A stretch of DNA of 48,610 nt. It comes from Verrucomicrobiota bacterium. GTDB taxonomy: Bacteria; Verrucomicrobiota; Verrucomicrobiia; Limisphaerales; SIBE01. Shown here piece by piece: positions 1 through 8,893 of the stretch. Both the position numbers and the translations under genes were made by a program. The stretch is taken from contig JAIPJX010000017.1 in NCBI GenBank assembly GCA_021733945.1, positions 1-48,610 of the forward strand, given 5' to 3'. The notes beneath the pieces were generated by a model. It was not told the origin of the DNA, made no database searches, and worked only from the letters and a program-made list of their open reading frames with translations. Position 1 is the stretch's first letter. Each line of letters begins with the position of its first letter.

Positions 1-24
1 GGGGCGGGGGGGGGCGTTGCTGCG

Positions 25-40
25 TGGCACTCCAGTTGCT
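25..40 (+). promoter_or_regulatory. Sigma-54 (-24/-12) promoter core
   Basis: The sequence reads TGGCAC, five bases, then TTGCT. All eleven core positions of the sigma-54 consensus TGGCAC-N5-TTGCW match, with the GG and GC elements at the canonical spacing. Transcription would start near position 50, leaving a leader of about 80 nt before the gene at 130. The operon below ends with an NtrB/NtrC-like pair, whose NtrC member has the GAFTGA sigma-54 contact motif, which supports the call. Activator sites would lie left of the window edge and cannot be seen. Confidence 0.7.
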
Positions 41-129
41 AGAGGGACGTCAGCAGATCAGGACGGCGAGTTCCGTGTGGGGGTCGTGGTCCGGATCCCA
101 ATCATTATAAATCCAGAAGGTCTAATACA

Positions 130-651
130 ATGAAACGTTCAAGCAAGTATCTCGCAATGGCCGTCGCGACGGTCGGAGTCTTTTTCAGTTCGAACAGCGT
201 CATGGCGCAGCAACGTCAGGGATTTGATCCTGAACAGATGCGTCAGCGCATGATGGAGCGTTACCAGGAAGCGCTCGGGGTGAGCAGCGCCGAGTGGAGT
301 GCGATTGAGCCGCTGGTGACTTCGGTGATGGAAAAACAGCGCTCGGCGGCCGGCGGCGGACGCGGTTTTGCCTTTGGCGGACGCGGTGGACGGGGCGGTC
401 CTGGGGGGGCGGCTGGACAAGGCGGCGGCCGGGGCGGTCGTGGCGGCGGCGGTGACGCGAGCCCTGAAGTGGCAGCTCTGGAAGCGGCCATTGAAGCGGG
501 CGACGCGGCGGGGATCAAGGCCAAGCTGGCCGATTACCGTGCTTCCCGCAAGAAAGCAGCCGCTGAATTGCAGCAGGCGCGTGAGTCGCTCCGCAAGGTT
601 TTGACGGCCAAGCAGGAAGCCCAGCTGGTCCTGATGGGCACGCTCGACTAA
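130..651 (+). CDS. Secreted Gly/Arg-rich protein at the head of the T2SS operon
   Basis: This 173-residue protein is of unknown function. Residues 1-26 form a clear Sec signal peptide ending near VMAQQ. A short acidic/helical segment rich in Met, Gln and Arg follows (about 30-75). Then comes a Gly-rich stretch of GGRGG-type repeats (about 75-110) and a C-terminal Ala/Lys/Glu-rich helical segment (about 115-173). The Gln/Met/Arg helices and periplasmic location recall Spy/CpxP-like chaperones, but no diagnostic motif was seen. It lies 46 bases before gspE and just after the sigma-54 promoter, so it is probably the first gene of the secretion operon. It could be a periplasmic accessory factor or a substrate. 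An AAGG lies upstream of the ATG. Confidence 0.75.
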   Translation: MKRSSKYLAMAVATVGVFFSSNSVMAQQRQGFDPEQMRQRMMERYQEALGVSSAEWSAIEPLVTSVMEKQRSAAGGGRGFAFGGRGGRGGPGGAAGQGGGRGGRGGGGDASPEVAALEAAIEAGDAAGIKAKLADYRASRKKAAAELQQARESLRKVLTAKQEAQLVLMGTLD

Positions 652-685
652 GGGTGTCTGAAGGGTTCCCAATCCAATGAATTCC

Positions 686-691
686 AAGGAG
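686..691 (+). promoter_or_regulatory. Ribosome binding site fixing the gspE start
   Basis: AAGGAG lies six bases before the ATG at 698. It favours that start over the in-frame ATG at 677, which has no Shine-Dalgarno sequence and would place this AAGGAG inside the coding region. Confidence 0.75.
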
Positions 692-697
692 ACACCC

Positions 698-2443
698 ATG
701 AAAGAGTTGCTCGACCGAATGGTGGAAGCCAAACAGCTCTCGTTCATGGATGCCGATGTGCTGGCGCGCCGATGCGTGTCGGGTGCCGTGTCGGCCGTGG
801 AATCGGAGGAAGATGTTCTCCGGTGGTTGGCTGACGAGTATGATCTCGGCTACACCAATCTGGAGGATGTCGAGTTGGATCGGGAACTTCTGTCTTTGTT
901 CCCGGCCCGTGTGCTGCTGAAAGAAGAGGTGCTTCCCCTGAAACGCCTCAACGGTTTGGTGGAGGTGGCCACGGGCCGGTTGTTTGAAACGCAGGGGTTG
1001 GACACGCTCAAGACCCTGACCGGCCTGAAGCTCAAGCCGGTGTTGGCTCCGCGGGAAGCGATCCAGCGGGAAATGAAAAAGCGGTTGGGTGTCGGTGCCG
1101 ACACCATCGACACACTTGGGGAGGAGAGCGCCCTGCAGGTGGTCGAGGAGGGCGGTGAGGATGACACCAATCTCGACGATGCCGCCGAGGACGCGTCGAT
1201 CATCCGGTTCGTGAATCAGGTGCTGCGCGATGCGATCGAGCTGCGCGCGTCGGACATTCATCTGGAACCCTTCGAAGACGAATTGCGGATCCGCTACCGC
1301 ATCGACGGGGTGCTGCAGGAAGTGCCTGTGCCCGCCCAGATCAAACGATTTCAACCGGCGATCGTGTCCCGTGTCAAAATTTTGAGCCATCTCAACATTG
1401 CTGAGAAACGGCTCCCGCAGGATGGACGCATCAAGATCCGGATTGATGCCAGCGAAGTCGACATCCGGGTCTCGGTGATCCCGATGCTGCATGGTGAAGC
1501 GGTGGTGATGCGGTTGCTGCGCCAGAACGCGACCCTGCTTGGCATTGCGGAGGTCGGCATGGGGGATCGCGAAGTGAAGATTTTCAAGAGAGTTCTGGCG
1601 CTGCCACACGGGATCATTCTTGTGACGGGCCCGACCGGGAGTGGCAAAACAACGACGCTCTACACGGCGCTGAGCGCCATCAACGATTCGGTGCGCAAGA
1701 TCATCACGATTGAGGATCCGATTGAGTACCAGCTCAAGGGGATCAACCAGATCCAGGTTTCCGAGAAGTCCGGGCTCACGTTTGCCAGGGGCCTGCGCGC
1801 GATTCTGAGGCATGACCCGGATGTTTTGTTGATTGGTGAGATCCGCGATCATGAAACCGCGCAGATTGCGGTTCAGGCATCGCTCACGGGGCATCTGGTG
1901 TTTTCGACGCTGCACACAAACGATGCGCCCGGGGCCCTGACGCGTCTGGTGGACATGGGGGTTGAACCCTACCTGGTGGCTTCCTCGCTTGAAGCCGTGC
2001 TCGCGCAGCGTCTCGTAAGAGTTCTGTGTCCGGAGTGCAAGGGGGTGGATGACTCGCCTGCGACCCGGTCGCTCAAGGAGCAGGTCGGGATCGCCGCCGA
2101 CACGGCGGTGTATCAGGCGACGGGATGCCGGGCCTGTCGGCAGACCGGGTATCACGGGCGGCACGGCATCTTCGAAATGATGGAGATGAATTATGAAGTG
2201 CGGCAGATGATGCTGAAAGCCTGCTCCAGCGGGGAGATTGGGGAGGCGGCACGGCGTCACGGCATGCGCACGCTCGGGGAGGACGGCTGGCGGTTGGTTC
2301 GCAAGGGGATCACCACTCCGGAGGAAGTCATGCGGGTGACCAAGGATCAGACGCTGGGAGAACCGCCCAGAGCCGGGGAGACGGCTGCGGTGGAGGATCC
2401 GGCGAACACGGCGCTGGCTCCCGAGCTCACTGTTTCCGATTAG
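698..2443 (+). CDS. gspE: T2SS assembly ATPase GspE
   Basis: Cytoplasmic hexameric ATPase of 581 residues that powers pseudopilus assembly in type II secretion. An N-terminal T2SSE_N-type domain (about 1-140) precedes the ATPase core. The Walker A motif GPTGSGKTT is near residue 311, and the Asp/Walker B region LIGEIRDHETAQ near 380. The GspE/PilB zinc site is present as two CxxC pairs, Cys444/447 and Cys477/480. The ATG at 698 was chosen because AAGGAG sits six bases upstream; an in-frame ATG at 677 would add seven residues. gspF begins three bases after the stop, in the usual E-F-G order. PilB of type IV pili is the alternative, but the GspG-K genes downstream make it a T2SS component. Confidence 0.95.
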   Translation: MKELLDRMVEAKQLSFMDADVLARRCVSGAVSAVESEEDVLRWLADEYDLGYTNLEDVELDRELLSLFPARVLLKEEVLPLKRLNGLVEVATGRLFETQGLDTLKTLTGLKLKPVLAPREAIQREMKKRLGVGADTIDTLGEESALQVVEEGGEDDTNLDDAAEDASIIRFVNQVLRDAIELRASDIHLEPFEDELRIRYRIDGVLQEVPVPAQIKRFQPAIVSRVKILSHLNIAEKRLPQDGRIKIRIDASEVDIRVSVIPMLHGEAVVMRLLRQNATLLGIAEVGMGDREVKIFKRVLALPHGIILVTGPTGSGKTTTLYTALSAINDSVRKIITIEDPIEYQLKGINQIQVSEKSGLTFARGLRAILRHDPDVLLIGEIRDHETAQIAVQASLTGHLVFSTLHTNDAPGALTRLVDMGVEPYLVASSLEAVLAQRLVRVLCPECKGVDDSPATRSLKEQVGIAADTAVYQATGCRACRQTGYHGRHGIFEMMEMNYEVRQMMLKACSSGEIGEAARRHGMRTLGEDGWRLVRKGITTPEEVMRVTKDQTLGEPPRAGETAAVEDPANTALAPELTVSD

Positions 2444-2446
2444 ACC

Positions 2447-3679
2447 ATGGCGTTCTTCCAATACAAAGCGCTCGGCGCAAACGGGGCTGTGGCCGAGGGG
2501 CGGATCGAGGCCGGAGGGCGTCAGGATGCCATGCGGCAACTCGAGAGCCGGGGAATGCGCCCGATCAGCCTTTCGGAAAGCGCCGGGGCGGCCGTCCCAG
2601 GGAAAAAAGCGGCCCCCGTCGAACTGCCTTGGAAATCCACCAAGGTCACTTCGCGGATGTTGGAGAATTTCACGAGGTTGCTTTCCAGCCTGCTCGCTGC
2701 GGGAGTGCCGTTGAGCCGCGCGATGGTGATCCTGCACAAGGAGGCTTCGTCTCCGGTTGCCAAGGAAAAATGGAAATCGGTGCACGACATGGTGGTGGAC
2801 GGCATGTCCCTGGCGGATGCCATGGCGCAGTCGCCGGACACGTTTCCCAGGGTTTACGTGGCGATGGTCCAGGCCGGAGAGGCCGGCGGGTTCCTGGACG
2901 TGGTGCTGAACCAGATTGCGGATTTCCAGGCGCGCGAAAAGGAACTGCGAGGCAAGGTGATGACGGCTTTGCTGTATCCCGTGGTGCTTCTGCTTTTGGC
3001 GTTGGGAGTGCTGGTGTACCTGATGGTGTTTTTTATTCCCAAATTCCAGGTGCTCTTCATGGGGTTCGGTGCCGCGCTGCCGTTGATCACCCAGGTGATC
3101 GTCGGGACCAGCGAGATCATGCGGGGCTACGGAATGTACGTGGTCGTAGCGATGGCTTTTGGGGCCTATCTGCTTCGCAATTGGGTGGTCTCGGACCAGG
3201 GACGCCGCCTGATGGAACGGGCGGTTCTGAGGCTTCCGGTGGTTGGGCCTCTGAACGCGCGGTTTGCCATGGCCCGATTCTGTCGGATGCTCGGCACGTT
3301 GCTCGGAGCCGGGGTGCCGCTGATCAACGGACTCAATGTGGCGCGCAAATCGATCGGCAACCAGATTCTCGTGGATGCGGTGGCGAACTCGATTGAACGG
3401 GTCAAACAGGGGGATTCCCTCGGGCCCAGTCTGGGTGATTGCCGTGATCTCTTTGCCGGTTCGGTGCTGGAAATGATTTCCGTGGCGGAGGAAAGCGGCC
3501 GGTTGGATCAGGAGCTTGTGCGGATTGCGAATGTGACCGAGGGCGATCTGGACCGGCAGTTAAAAACCGCTGTGGCGCTGGCGGAACCGCTGATGCTGTT
3601 TCTGATCGCCGGTTTCATCGGCACGATTTTCATTGGAATGGTCATCCCGATCTTCACCATTCAAGACTACATCAAATAA
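2447..3679 (+). CDS. gspF: T2SS inner-membrane platform protein GspF
   Basis: Polytopic inner-membrane platform protein of 410 residues, the usual length for GspF/PilC. It has two T2SSF domains: the first around 65-190, containing GVPLSRAM and AGEAGGFLD, and the second around 270-395, containing GAGVPLINGL and AEESGRLDQ. Three hydrophobic segments are visible at about 171-198, 223-242 and the C-terminal end (LMLFLIAGFIGTIFIGMVI). In the family it couples the ATPase GspE to pseudopilin incorporation. The gene starts three bases after gspE and precedes gspG by 15 bases. Confidence 0.95.
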   Translation: MAFFQYKALGANGAVAEGRIEAGGRQDAMRQLESRGMRPISLSESAGAAVPGKKAAPVELPWKSTKVTSRMLENFTRLLSSLLAAGVPLSRAMVILHKEASSPVAKEKWKSVHDMVVDGMSLADAMAQSPDTFPRVYVAMVQAGEAGGFLDVVLNQIADFQAREKELRGKVMTALLYPVVLLLLALGVLVYLMVFFIPKFQVLFMGFGAALPLITQVIVGTSEIMRGYGMYVVVAMAFGAYLLRNWVVSDQGRRLMERAVLRLPVVGPLNARFAMARFCRMLGTLLGAGVPLINGLNVARKSIGNQILVDAVANSIERVKQGDSLGPSLGDCRDLFAGSVLEMISVAEESGRLDQELVRIANVTEGDLDRQLKTAVALAEPLMLFLIAGFIGTIFIGMVIPIFTIQDYIK

Positions 3680-3694
3680 TCGAATCCAATCCCT

Positions 3695-4156
3695 ATGAAC
3701 CTGAAACCAAGAAATCGATCTCTAAAAAAACAGACGCAAAACGCGTTTACACTTGTGGAACTGCTCCTGGTGCTGGTCATCCTGGCCACCCTGGCGGCCA
3801 TCGTGGTGCCGAAATTCGCGGGCCGCACGGAACAGGCCCGGGTGACCGCCGCCAAAGCCCAGATCGCCAACTTTGGCGTGGTGCTTGATGCGTTCGAAGT
3901 CGACAACGGTTTTTATCCGCGCGGCAAGGACGGTCTGTCGGCGTTGATTGAGAAACCGCGCGATGCCCAGAACTGGAGGGGCCCGTATCTGAAGGGGGAA
4001 CTCCCGAATGATCCCTGGAAAAATCCCTACATTTACGAGTATCCCGGAAAACATCATGCCGATGGATACGACATCATGTCGATGGGACCGGACGGTCGGA
4101 CCGGCGGGGACGACGACATCACCAACTGGGAACAGGCGAACAAACGCGAGGAATAG
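3695..4156 (+). CDS. gspG: Major pseudopilin GspG
   Basis: Major pseudopilin of 153 residues. A short basic leader ends in QNA and is followed by FTLVELLLVLVILATLAAIVV, the type IV prepilin cleavage/methylation motif with Glu at +5. Residue -1 is Ala rather than the usual Gly. The globular domain has GspG features: a YPRGKDGLSALIEKP region, WRGPYLK, NDPWKNPYIYEYPG and the acidic DGRTGGDDDI segment, which is the calcium-binding region of the family. A prepilin peptidase is needed but none is encoded in the window. It follows gspF within one operon. The Shine-Dalgarno is weak. Confidence 0.95.
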   Translation: MNLKPRNRSLKKQTQNAFTLVELLLVLVILATLAAIVVPKFAGRTEQARVTAAKAQIANFGVVLDAFEVDNGFYPRGKDGLSALIEKPRDAQNWRGPYLKGELPNDPWKNPYIYEYPGKHHADGYDIMSMGPDGRTGGDDDITNWEQANKREE

Positions 4157-4173
4157 TCGCACTGGAGCCCCGA

Positions 4174-4818
4174 ATGCACCCCTTTGCCAGTCATGCCGCA
4201 GGTGCCCGGTCCCGGGAATGCCGTGCGTTCACGCTGGTGGAGTTTATCCTCGTGATGGGGTTGCTCGCCACGGTCATGGCAGTGGCGGCCCCTTCGTTGT
4301 CGAAGTTTTTCAAGGGGCGCAAGCTGGATTCGGAGGCGCGCCGGTTTGTGTCGCTCGCGCGGTACGGTCAGAACCTGGCGGTGAACGAGGGAATGCCGAT
4401 GATGCTCTGGATCGATCCGGATCTGGGGACCTACGGGGTGCGCCCCCAGGACCAGTATCTGTTCGAGCAACTGCCCTCCGAATCGCTCCTCCTGAGCCGG
4501 AGCCGGGGTGCTGAACCCGTGAGCGTGACGCTGCCTCAGTTTCGGCTCGCGGACGAATTAAGGTTCGACGTGGAAATCCTGGGAAAGACCAACACCCAGT
4601 TCGTCATGATCCGGTTGATGCCGGATGGAACGATCGACGAAGGCAGCCTGCCGGTGCTGCAAATCCAGCAACCGGACCGCGAAGGCAAACAGATCGTCGA
4701 CAAGATTTGGATCGCCCAGTCGCGCGACCAATCCAGATATGAAATTGTTCAAGAAAGCAACGCCTTGGAGCGGATCAGCCCGGACGCGCAATCGCCGCGG
4801 GGGATTTACATTCGCTGA
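4174..4818 (+). CDS. gspH: Minor pseudopilin, GspH-like
   Basis: Protein of 214 residues with a long basic leader. The processing site is CRA|FTLVEFILVMG, with Ala at -1 and Glu at +5, followed by a hydrophobic helix up to about residue 46. The body (LDSEARRFVSLARYGQNLA, then beta-rich sequence) resembles GspH/FimT minor pseudopilins. A GGAG lies six bases before the ATG. Its last 80 bases overlap the start of the next pseudopilin gene in another reading frame. Its place between G and I supports the H assignment, although sequence beyond the N-terminal helix is weakly conserved in this family. Confidence 0.8.
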   Translation: MHPFASHAAGARSRECRAFTLVEFILVMGLLATVMAVAAPSLSKFFKGRKLDSEARRFVSLARYGQNLAVNEGMPMMLWIDPDLGTYGVRPQDQYLFEQLPSESLLLSRSRGAEPVSVTLPQFRLADELRFDVEILGKTNTQFVMIRLMPDGTIDEGSLPVLQIQQPDREGKQIVDKIWIAQSRDQSRYEIVQESNALERISPDAQSPRGIYIR

Positions 4819-5158
4819 GGTCCTGGCGGCGCTGGTGGTGATGGCGATCGTGGTGCCGGTGGCCATGGAAGGTTTGCAGATTGCAAACCGCGCCGGGTTG
4901 GTGGCCCATCGCAAGGCGGTGGCGATTCGTCTGGCGGAAAGTTTTTTGAATGAAATCACGGTCACGGAACAATGGGAAGGAGCCCTTCAGAGGGGCACGT
5001 TTGGTGATGATTATGTGGGTTACGAATGGAGACTCGAGAATGAGTCGTGGCGGGGTGAGGCGTTGCGCCTGATTACCGTGGAAGTCAGTTACGAAGCCCA
5101 GGGTCGGCAATATACCGAGCGCCTGAGCACCCTGGTAAAACCGGTCAGCTATCAATGA
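4739..5158 (+). CDS. gspI: Minor pseudopilin GspI-like
   Basis: Protein of 139 residues. A basic leader ends in RRGG and is followed by FTFAEVLAALVVMAIVVPVA, a prepilin motif with Gly at -1 and Glu at +5. AIRLAESFLNE matches the conserved helix of GspI. The same frame is open upstream to 4625, but the ATG at 4739 gives a normal leader length, and nothing starting after about 4800 could retain the cleavage site. The gene therefore overlaps the end of gspH by about 80 bases in a different frame. It also overlaps gspJ by four bases (ATGA at 5155-5158), which suggests translational coupling. Confidence 0.8.
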   Translation: MKLFKKATPWSGSARTRNRRGGFTFAEVLAALVVMAIVVPVAMEGLQIANRAGLVAHRKAVAIRLAESFLNEITVTEQWEGALQRGTFGDDYVGYEWRLENESWRGEALRLITVEVSYEAQGRQYTERLSTLVKPVSYQ

Positions 5159-6096
5159 AATTGGGAATCCATCCAGAATCTGCCGTCCGTCGCGTCGCCC
5201 GCCGACGCCGGCATTTCCGGGCGTTTACCCTGATCGAACTCCTGATCGCCACGGCCGTCTTTGCGATGGTGCTGGTGGTCATGAACACCATCTTCTCCGG
5301 CGCGTTGACTCTTGGGAAAACCACGACGCGCATGGTCGAGGAGGGCCTTCCGCTCAACCGGTTGGTGGCTCTCATGAAATCGGATCTCCGGAACATCCTG
5401 CCTCCGGGGGCCACCGGCGTGCTCGCAGGGCCGATCGTGGGCGGCAGCCAGTTGGCTCTTCAGGGACGCAGCACGGGCAGCGGTCGCGGTGATTTCGTTT
5501 TCCTCCAGTTCTCCACGACATCCGGCATCACCGATGATTCCACGATCCTGAAAGATCCCCGGGAGCTGGGATTCTACGAGCCGGCACCGTGGCCCGAGGC
5601 TCAGCGGGTGCAATACTCCCTGCGCGAATCGGAAACACCGGGGAATCGTTCCGGCCAGGAACTGATTCGTTCGGTGTTCAGAAATCCACTGGCGATCAAT
5701 GAAGAATACTCCTACGAACAGCCGATTCTGGACGGTGTGGAATCGATGGAGTTTATGTTTTACGACGGCACCTACTGGATCAATACCTGGAATTCAACCA
5801 ATCAGGAAATTGCCCTGCCGCTCGCCATCAAGGTCACTCTGGAGTTTCCCGAGGCATCCCTGGAGAATCCGATCACGAAGCCGTTGTTTGAGTTTGTCTT
5901 TCCGATCCTGACCCAGACCATGACCAACGCGGTGGCCGCTGCGGAGCAGGAAACAGGAACCGGAGCTGGTCAGCAGGGAGGCACGCAACAGGGCGGCGGT
6001 CAGCAGGGCGGTGGACAACAGGGTGGCGGCGGTGGTGGCCAGCAGGGTGGTGGTGGCGGTGGCGGAGGCGGTCAGCAGGGCGGAGGTGGAAGATGA
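5155..6096 (+). CDS. gspJ: Minor pseudopilin GspJ with Gly/Gln-rich tail
   Basis: Protein of 313 residues, longer than typical GspJ (about 200). It has a basic leader, the site FRA|FTLIELLIATAVF (Ala at -1, Glu at +5), and a GspJ-like body with a beta-rich central part (EYSYEQPILDGVESMEFMFY). From about residue 268 the protein is almost only Gly and Gln, as repeated QQGGG units. Such a tail is not part of the GspJ fold. Related Gly-rich tracts occur in the first gene of the operon, the GspC-like protein and the secretin N-half. The start overlaps gspI and the stop overlaps gspK, each through ATGA. Confidence 0.85.
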   Translation: MKLGIHPESAVRRVARRRRHFRAFTLIELLIATAVFAMVLVVMNTIFSGALTLGKTTTRMVEEGLPLNRLVALMKSDLRNILPPGATGVLAGPIVGGSQLALQGRSTGSGRGDFVFLQFSTTSGITDDSTILKDPRELGFYEPAPWPEAQRVQYSLRESETPGNRSGQELIRSVFRNPLAINEEYSYEQPILDGVESMEFMFYDGTYWINTWNSTNQEIALPLAIKVTLEFPEASLENPITKPLFEFVFPILTQTMTNAVAAAEQETGTGAGQQGGTQQGGGQQGGGQQGGGGGGQQGGGGGGGGGQQGGGGR

Positions 6097-7463
6097 AGAT
6101 GCCGCGGACCCATTGCAGACGGGGATCGGTGCTGATCATTGTGCTTTGGATTACCTTTGGGTTGATCAGTCTGGCGCTTTACTTCGGCAATTCGATGTTT
6201 TTTGAGTTTCGCGCTGCCGATAATCATGCGTCCGGGGTGGAGGCTGAGCTGGCGATCGAGGGGGCCGCCCGGTACGTGGGGTATATGCTGACGAACCTGG
6301 TTACACTCGGGGTAATGGAGCAGGGACAGGTGCCGGATGCGCAATGGGTTCAATCCGAAGAGGTCCCCCTGGGCGAAGCCACGTTCTGGTTGATCGGGCG
6401 TTCTGATCAGGAGTTGCAGGCACAGGACCCGTACTTTGGACTCGTGGACGAGTCTTCGAAGTTAAACCTGAATACGGCGACGGCGGCGATGCTGGAGGCA
6501 TTGCCCGGGATGACCCCGAATCTGGCGGCGGCGATTGTTGACTGGCGGGACGCGGACGCGGATCCGGTTGACAACGGTGCCGAAGACGAGGCGTACCAGG
6601 CGTTGATCCAGGCGTATTCGTGCAAGAATGCACCGTTCGAAACCGTGGAGGAATTGCGTCTGGTGGCCGGTGCCACTCCGGAAATCCTGTATGGCGAAGA
6701 CTACAACCGGAACGGCATTCTGGATGCCAACGAGAATGATGGTGAACTTTCGCCGCCGTTCGACAACCGCGACGGACGTCTGGACCGTGGTATTCTTGAT
6801 TTTCTGACCGTCTACAGTCTGGATCCGAATACGCGCACCAACGGCAGTCCGCGAATCGATGTGAACGCCGCCACGGGCACCGACCTGACCACCCTGCTTC
6901 AGGAAAAGCTGGGTGAATCCCGCGCTGCCGAGGTTCAGGTGCAGATTACTGGCAGTGGCGCGACCTACAGCAGTCTGCTCGAGTTCTTTATTCGAAGCCA
7001 GATGACCGCCACCGAATTTGCAATGATGGAGGGCGACCTGAGCGTGACCAATGCGACGTCGATCCGGGGGTTGGTCAATGTAAATACCGCTCCTTTGGAG
7101 GTCCTCGCCTGTATTCCGGGGATCGGCCCCGAGAAGGCGGCTCAGGTGGTTGCTGCGCGGGCGGGGCGCCAGACCGAATTAAAATCGCTGGCGTGGGTGG
7201 CGGAGGCCCTTGACGAGACCAGCGCGGTTCAGGCCGGGCCATACCTTACGGGACGGTCCTACCAGTTCACGGCGGATATCGCGGCGGTGGGTCGTCTGGG
7301 CCGGGGTTACCGCCGGACCCGGTTTGTGTATGATGTGAGTCAGGGCGATTCGAAGATGATTTACAGGCGGGACCTCAACCGCTTCGGGTGGGCTCTTGGC
7401 ATTGAAGCGCGGGAGCGAATGAACACACTAGAGTTGACCCAGGGAAATTCCAGCTACCGATGA
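6093..7463 (+). CDS. gspK: Minor pseudopilin GspK
   Basis: GspK-like pseudopilus tip protein of 456 residues. The leader CRRG is followed by SVLIIVLWITFGLISLALYF; the family lacks the Glu at +5, as here. DESSKLNLNTATAAMLEALP matches the conserved GspK core, and the helix-hairpin-helix-like NVNTAPLEVLACIPGIGPEKA near residues 328-350 matches the T2SSK domain. GGAGG lies a few bases upstream of the ATG. The gene overlaps gspJ by four bases and the next gene by four bases (ATGA at 7460-7463). In the family GspK caps the pseudopilus together with GspI and GspJ. Confidence 0.9.
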   Translation: MKMPRTHCRRGSVLIIVLWITFGLISLALYFGNSMFFEFRAADNHASGVEAELAIEGAARYVGYMLTNLVTLGVMEQGQVPDAQWVQSEEVPLGEATFWLIGRSDQELQAQDPYFGLVDESSKLNLNTATAAMLEALPGMTPNLAAAIVDWRDADADPVDNGAEDEAYQALIQAYSCKNAPFETVEELRLVAGATPEILYGEDYNRNGILDANENDGELSPPFDNRDGRLDRGILDFLTVYSLDPNTRTNGSPRIDVNAATGTDLTTLLQEKLGESRAAEVQVQITGSGATYSSLLEFFIRSQMTATEFAMMEGDLSVTNATSIRGLVNVNTAPLEVLACIPGIGPEKAAQVVAARAGRQTELKSLAWVAEALDETSAVQAGPYLTGRSYQFTADIAAVGRLGRGYRRTRFVYDVSQGDSKMIYRRDLNRFGWALGIEARERMNTLELTQGNSSYR

Positions 7464-8893
7464 TTCCGTTCCTGAAACCCAAACCGCCGATGACGTTGCT
7501 CGGCCTGCGACTTGGACGCAACCTGCTGCAGGGCGTGGTGCTCCATCGGAATGGCAGCGGGTTCTCCGTGCGCCAGCAATTTCGCGCCGTGCTTTCGCTG
7601 GATCCTCTCACCAACGATCCCGAGTTGGTCGGGCGCGAGATTCTGAACCACCTCACGGAAGCCGGAGTGCGCGAACGGCGCTGCACGTTGTGTTTGCCGC
7701 TCAACTGGGCTTTGACCGTGAGGGTTCCCGTTCCAGAACTGCCCGCGGAGGACACTGCCAGCTACCTGGATCTCGAAGCTGAAAAAGGATTTCCCTACAG
7801 CCCGGATGATCTCTGTGTCGCGTCTTCCCGCTATCAGGCTGCATCCGGAGATCAGTTTGCGACGCTGGTCGCGATTCCCAGGAACCATCTCGTGCGCCTG
7901 CAGAGTGTGCTCAAGGCGGCCCGGCTCAAACCGCAGAGTTTCTCGCTCGCCGTTCCGTCCCTGTGCATGCCGCCAGCGGTACCCGGGATCGGGGTGATTG
8001 ATCTGTTGGTCGGCGAGTCCTGCGTGGAACTGCAGGTTGTGTTTGGGTCCGGTGTCGTTGTGCTGCGAGCGCTCGAAGGGGTGATCGAAACCGAAGGCGG
8101 GCATCAGCGGATTGACGCCGATCAGGTTGCCCGTGAGTTGAAAATCACGCTGGGACAGATGCCGCGGGCGCTGGGAGAAACCGTCCGCACGCTGCGTGTC
8201 TTTGGCCCTCCGGAAATTGTGGGACTCTTTCTGACGGATATTCAGGCGCGTGTCGAGGGCCTGGGATTAAAAGTCGATCGACAGGCGGGGCCCTCCTTGA
8301 ATGGAACCCCGCTCCCGACTGAGAAAGGGGTGCTGCCTGAACTGGGGCTCGCGGCCGAACGGATGCTGGGCATTCCTCCTCGTTTTGAATTCCTTCCGCC
8401 GAAGGTCAGTTCGTTGCCGCAGGTGCTGGCGAAGGTGTCGGCCCGGAAGCTGACCTCCACCATCATAGTGGTGGTCAGTGCCCTGATACTCACCATCGCC
8501 GCGTTCCTGTTTCAGCATGTGCAGCTTCGGTCGCTGGAGAATCAGTGGCGCAAGATCCAGCCCACGGTGACGGAGTTGGAGGATCTACAGCAGCGGATCC
8601 GACGGTACCGATCGTGGTTTGACTCCTCGTTTCCGACCCTGACCATCCTGCGGTCGCTTGCAGAGGTGTTCCCGGTGGAGGGCAATGTTTCCGCCAAGCG
8701 CCTCGAAATCCGGGACCTTTCCATGGTCACCTGCAGTGGTACCGCCACCGACTATGCCGCGTATCAGGCGATGATCGAACGGTTGCGCGCGCTCAAGCCG
8801 GTGGCGGAACTGAAACAGGACCAGGTGCAGGGGAATTCTCCCCTCCAGTTTTCCATCAATTTTCAATGGCTCGGAGGTGTTGCTCATGACTAA
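7460..8893 (+). CDS. Actin-like T2SS scaffold, GspL/PilM-PilN type
   Basis: Protein of 477 residues. The N-terminal 300 residues look like the ASKHA fold of PilM and cytoplasmic GspL (LLGLRLGRNLLQGVVL at the start, LDLEAEKGFPYSPDDL, and LVAIPRNHLVRLQSVLKAA). One membrane helix lies at about 333-352 (STIIVVVSALILTIAAFLF). A PilN/GspL-like periplasmic coiled-coil segment then runs to the end. Position after gspK and before a PilO/GspM-like gene fits GspL, which links the ATPase to the membrane platform. A PilM-PilN fusion is structurally equivalent, so no symbol is given. The start overlaps gspK by four bases. Confidence 0.8.
   Translation: MIPFLKPKPPMTLLGLRLGRNLLQGVVLHRNGSGFSVRQQFRAVLSLDPLTNDPELVGREILNHLTEAGVRERRCTLCLPLNWALTVRVPVPELPAEDTASYLDLEAEKGFPYSPDDLCVASSRYQAASGDQFATLVAIPRNHLVRLQSVLKAARLKPQSFSLAVPSLCMPPAVPGIGVIDLLVGESCVELQVVFGSGVVVLRALEGVIETEGGHQRIDADQVARELKITLGQMPRALGETVRTLRVFGPPEIVGLFLTDIQARVEGLGLKVDRQAGPSLNGTPLPTEKGVLPELGLAAERMLGIPPRFEFLPPKVSSLPQVLAKVSARKLTSTIIVVVSALILTIAAFLFQHVQLRSLENQWRKIQPTVTELEDLQQRIRRYRSWFDSSFPTLTILRSLAEVFPVEGNVSAKRLEIRDLSMVTCSGTATDYAAYQAMIERLRALKPVAELKQDQVQGNSPLQFSINFQWLGGVAHD

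Noticed and set aside
515-2785. Long open frame on the minus strand opposite gspE and gspF
   Set aside because: It mirrors the codon structure of GC-rich genes, has no recognisable domain, and lies wholly over two well-supported genes.
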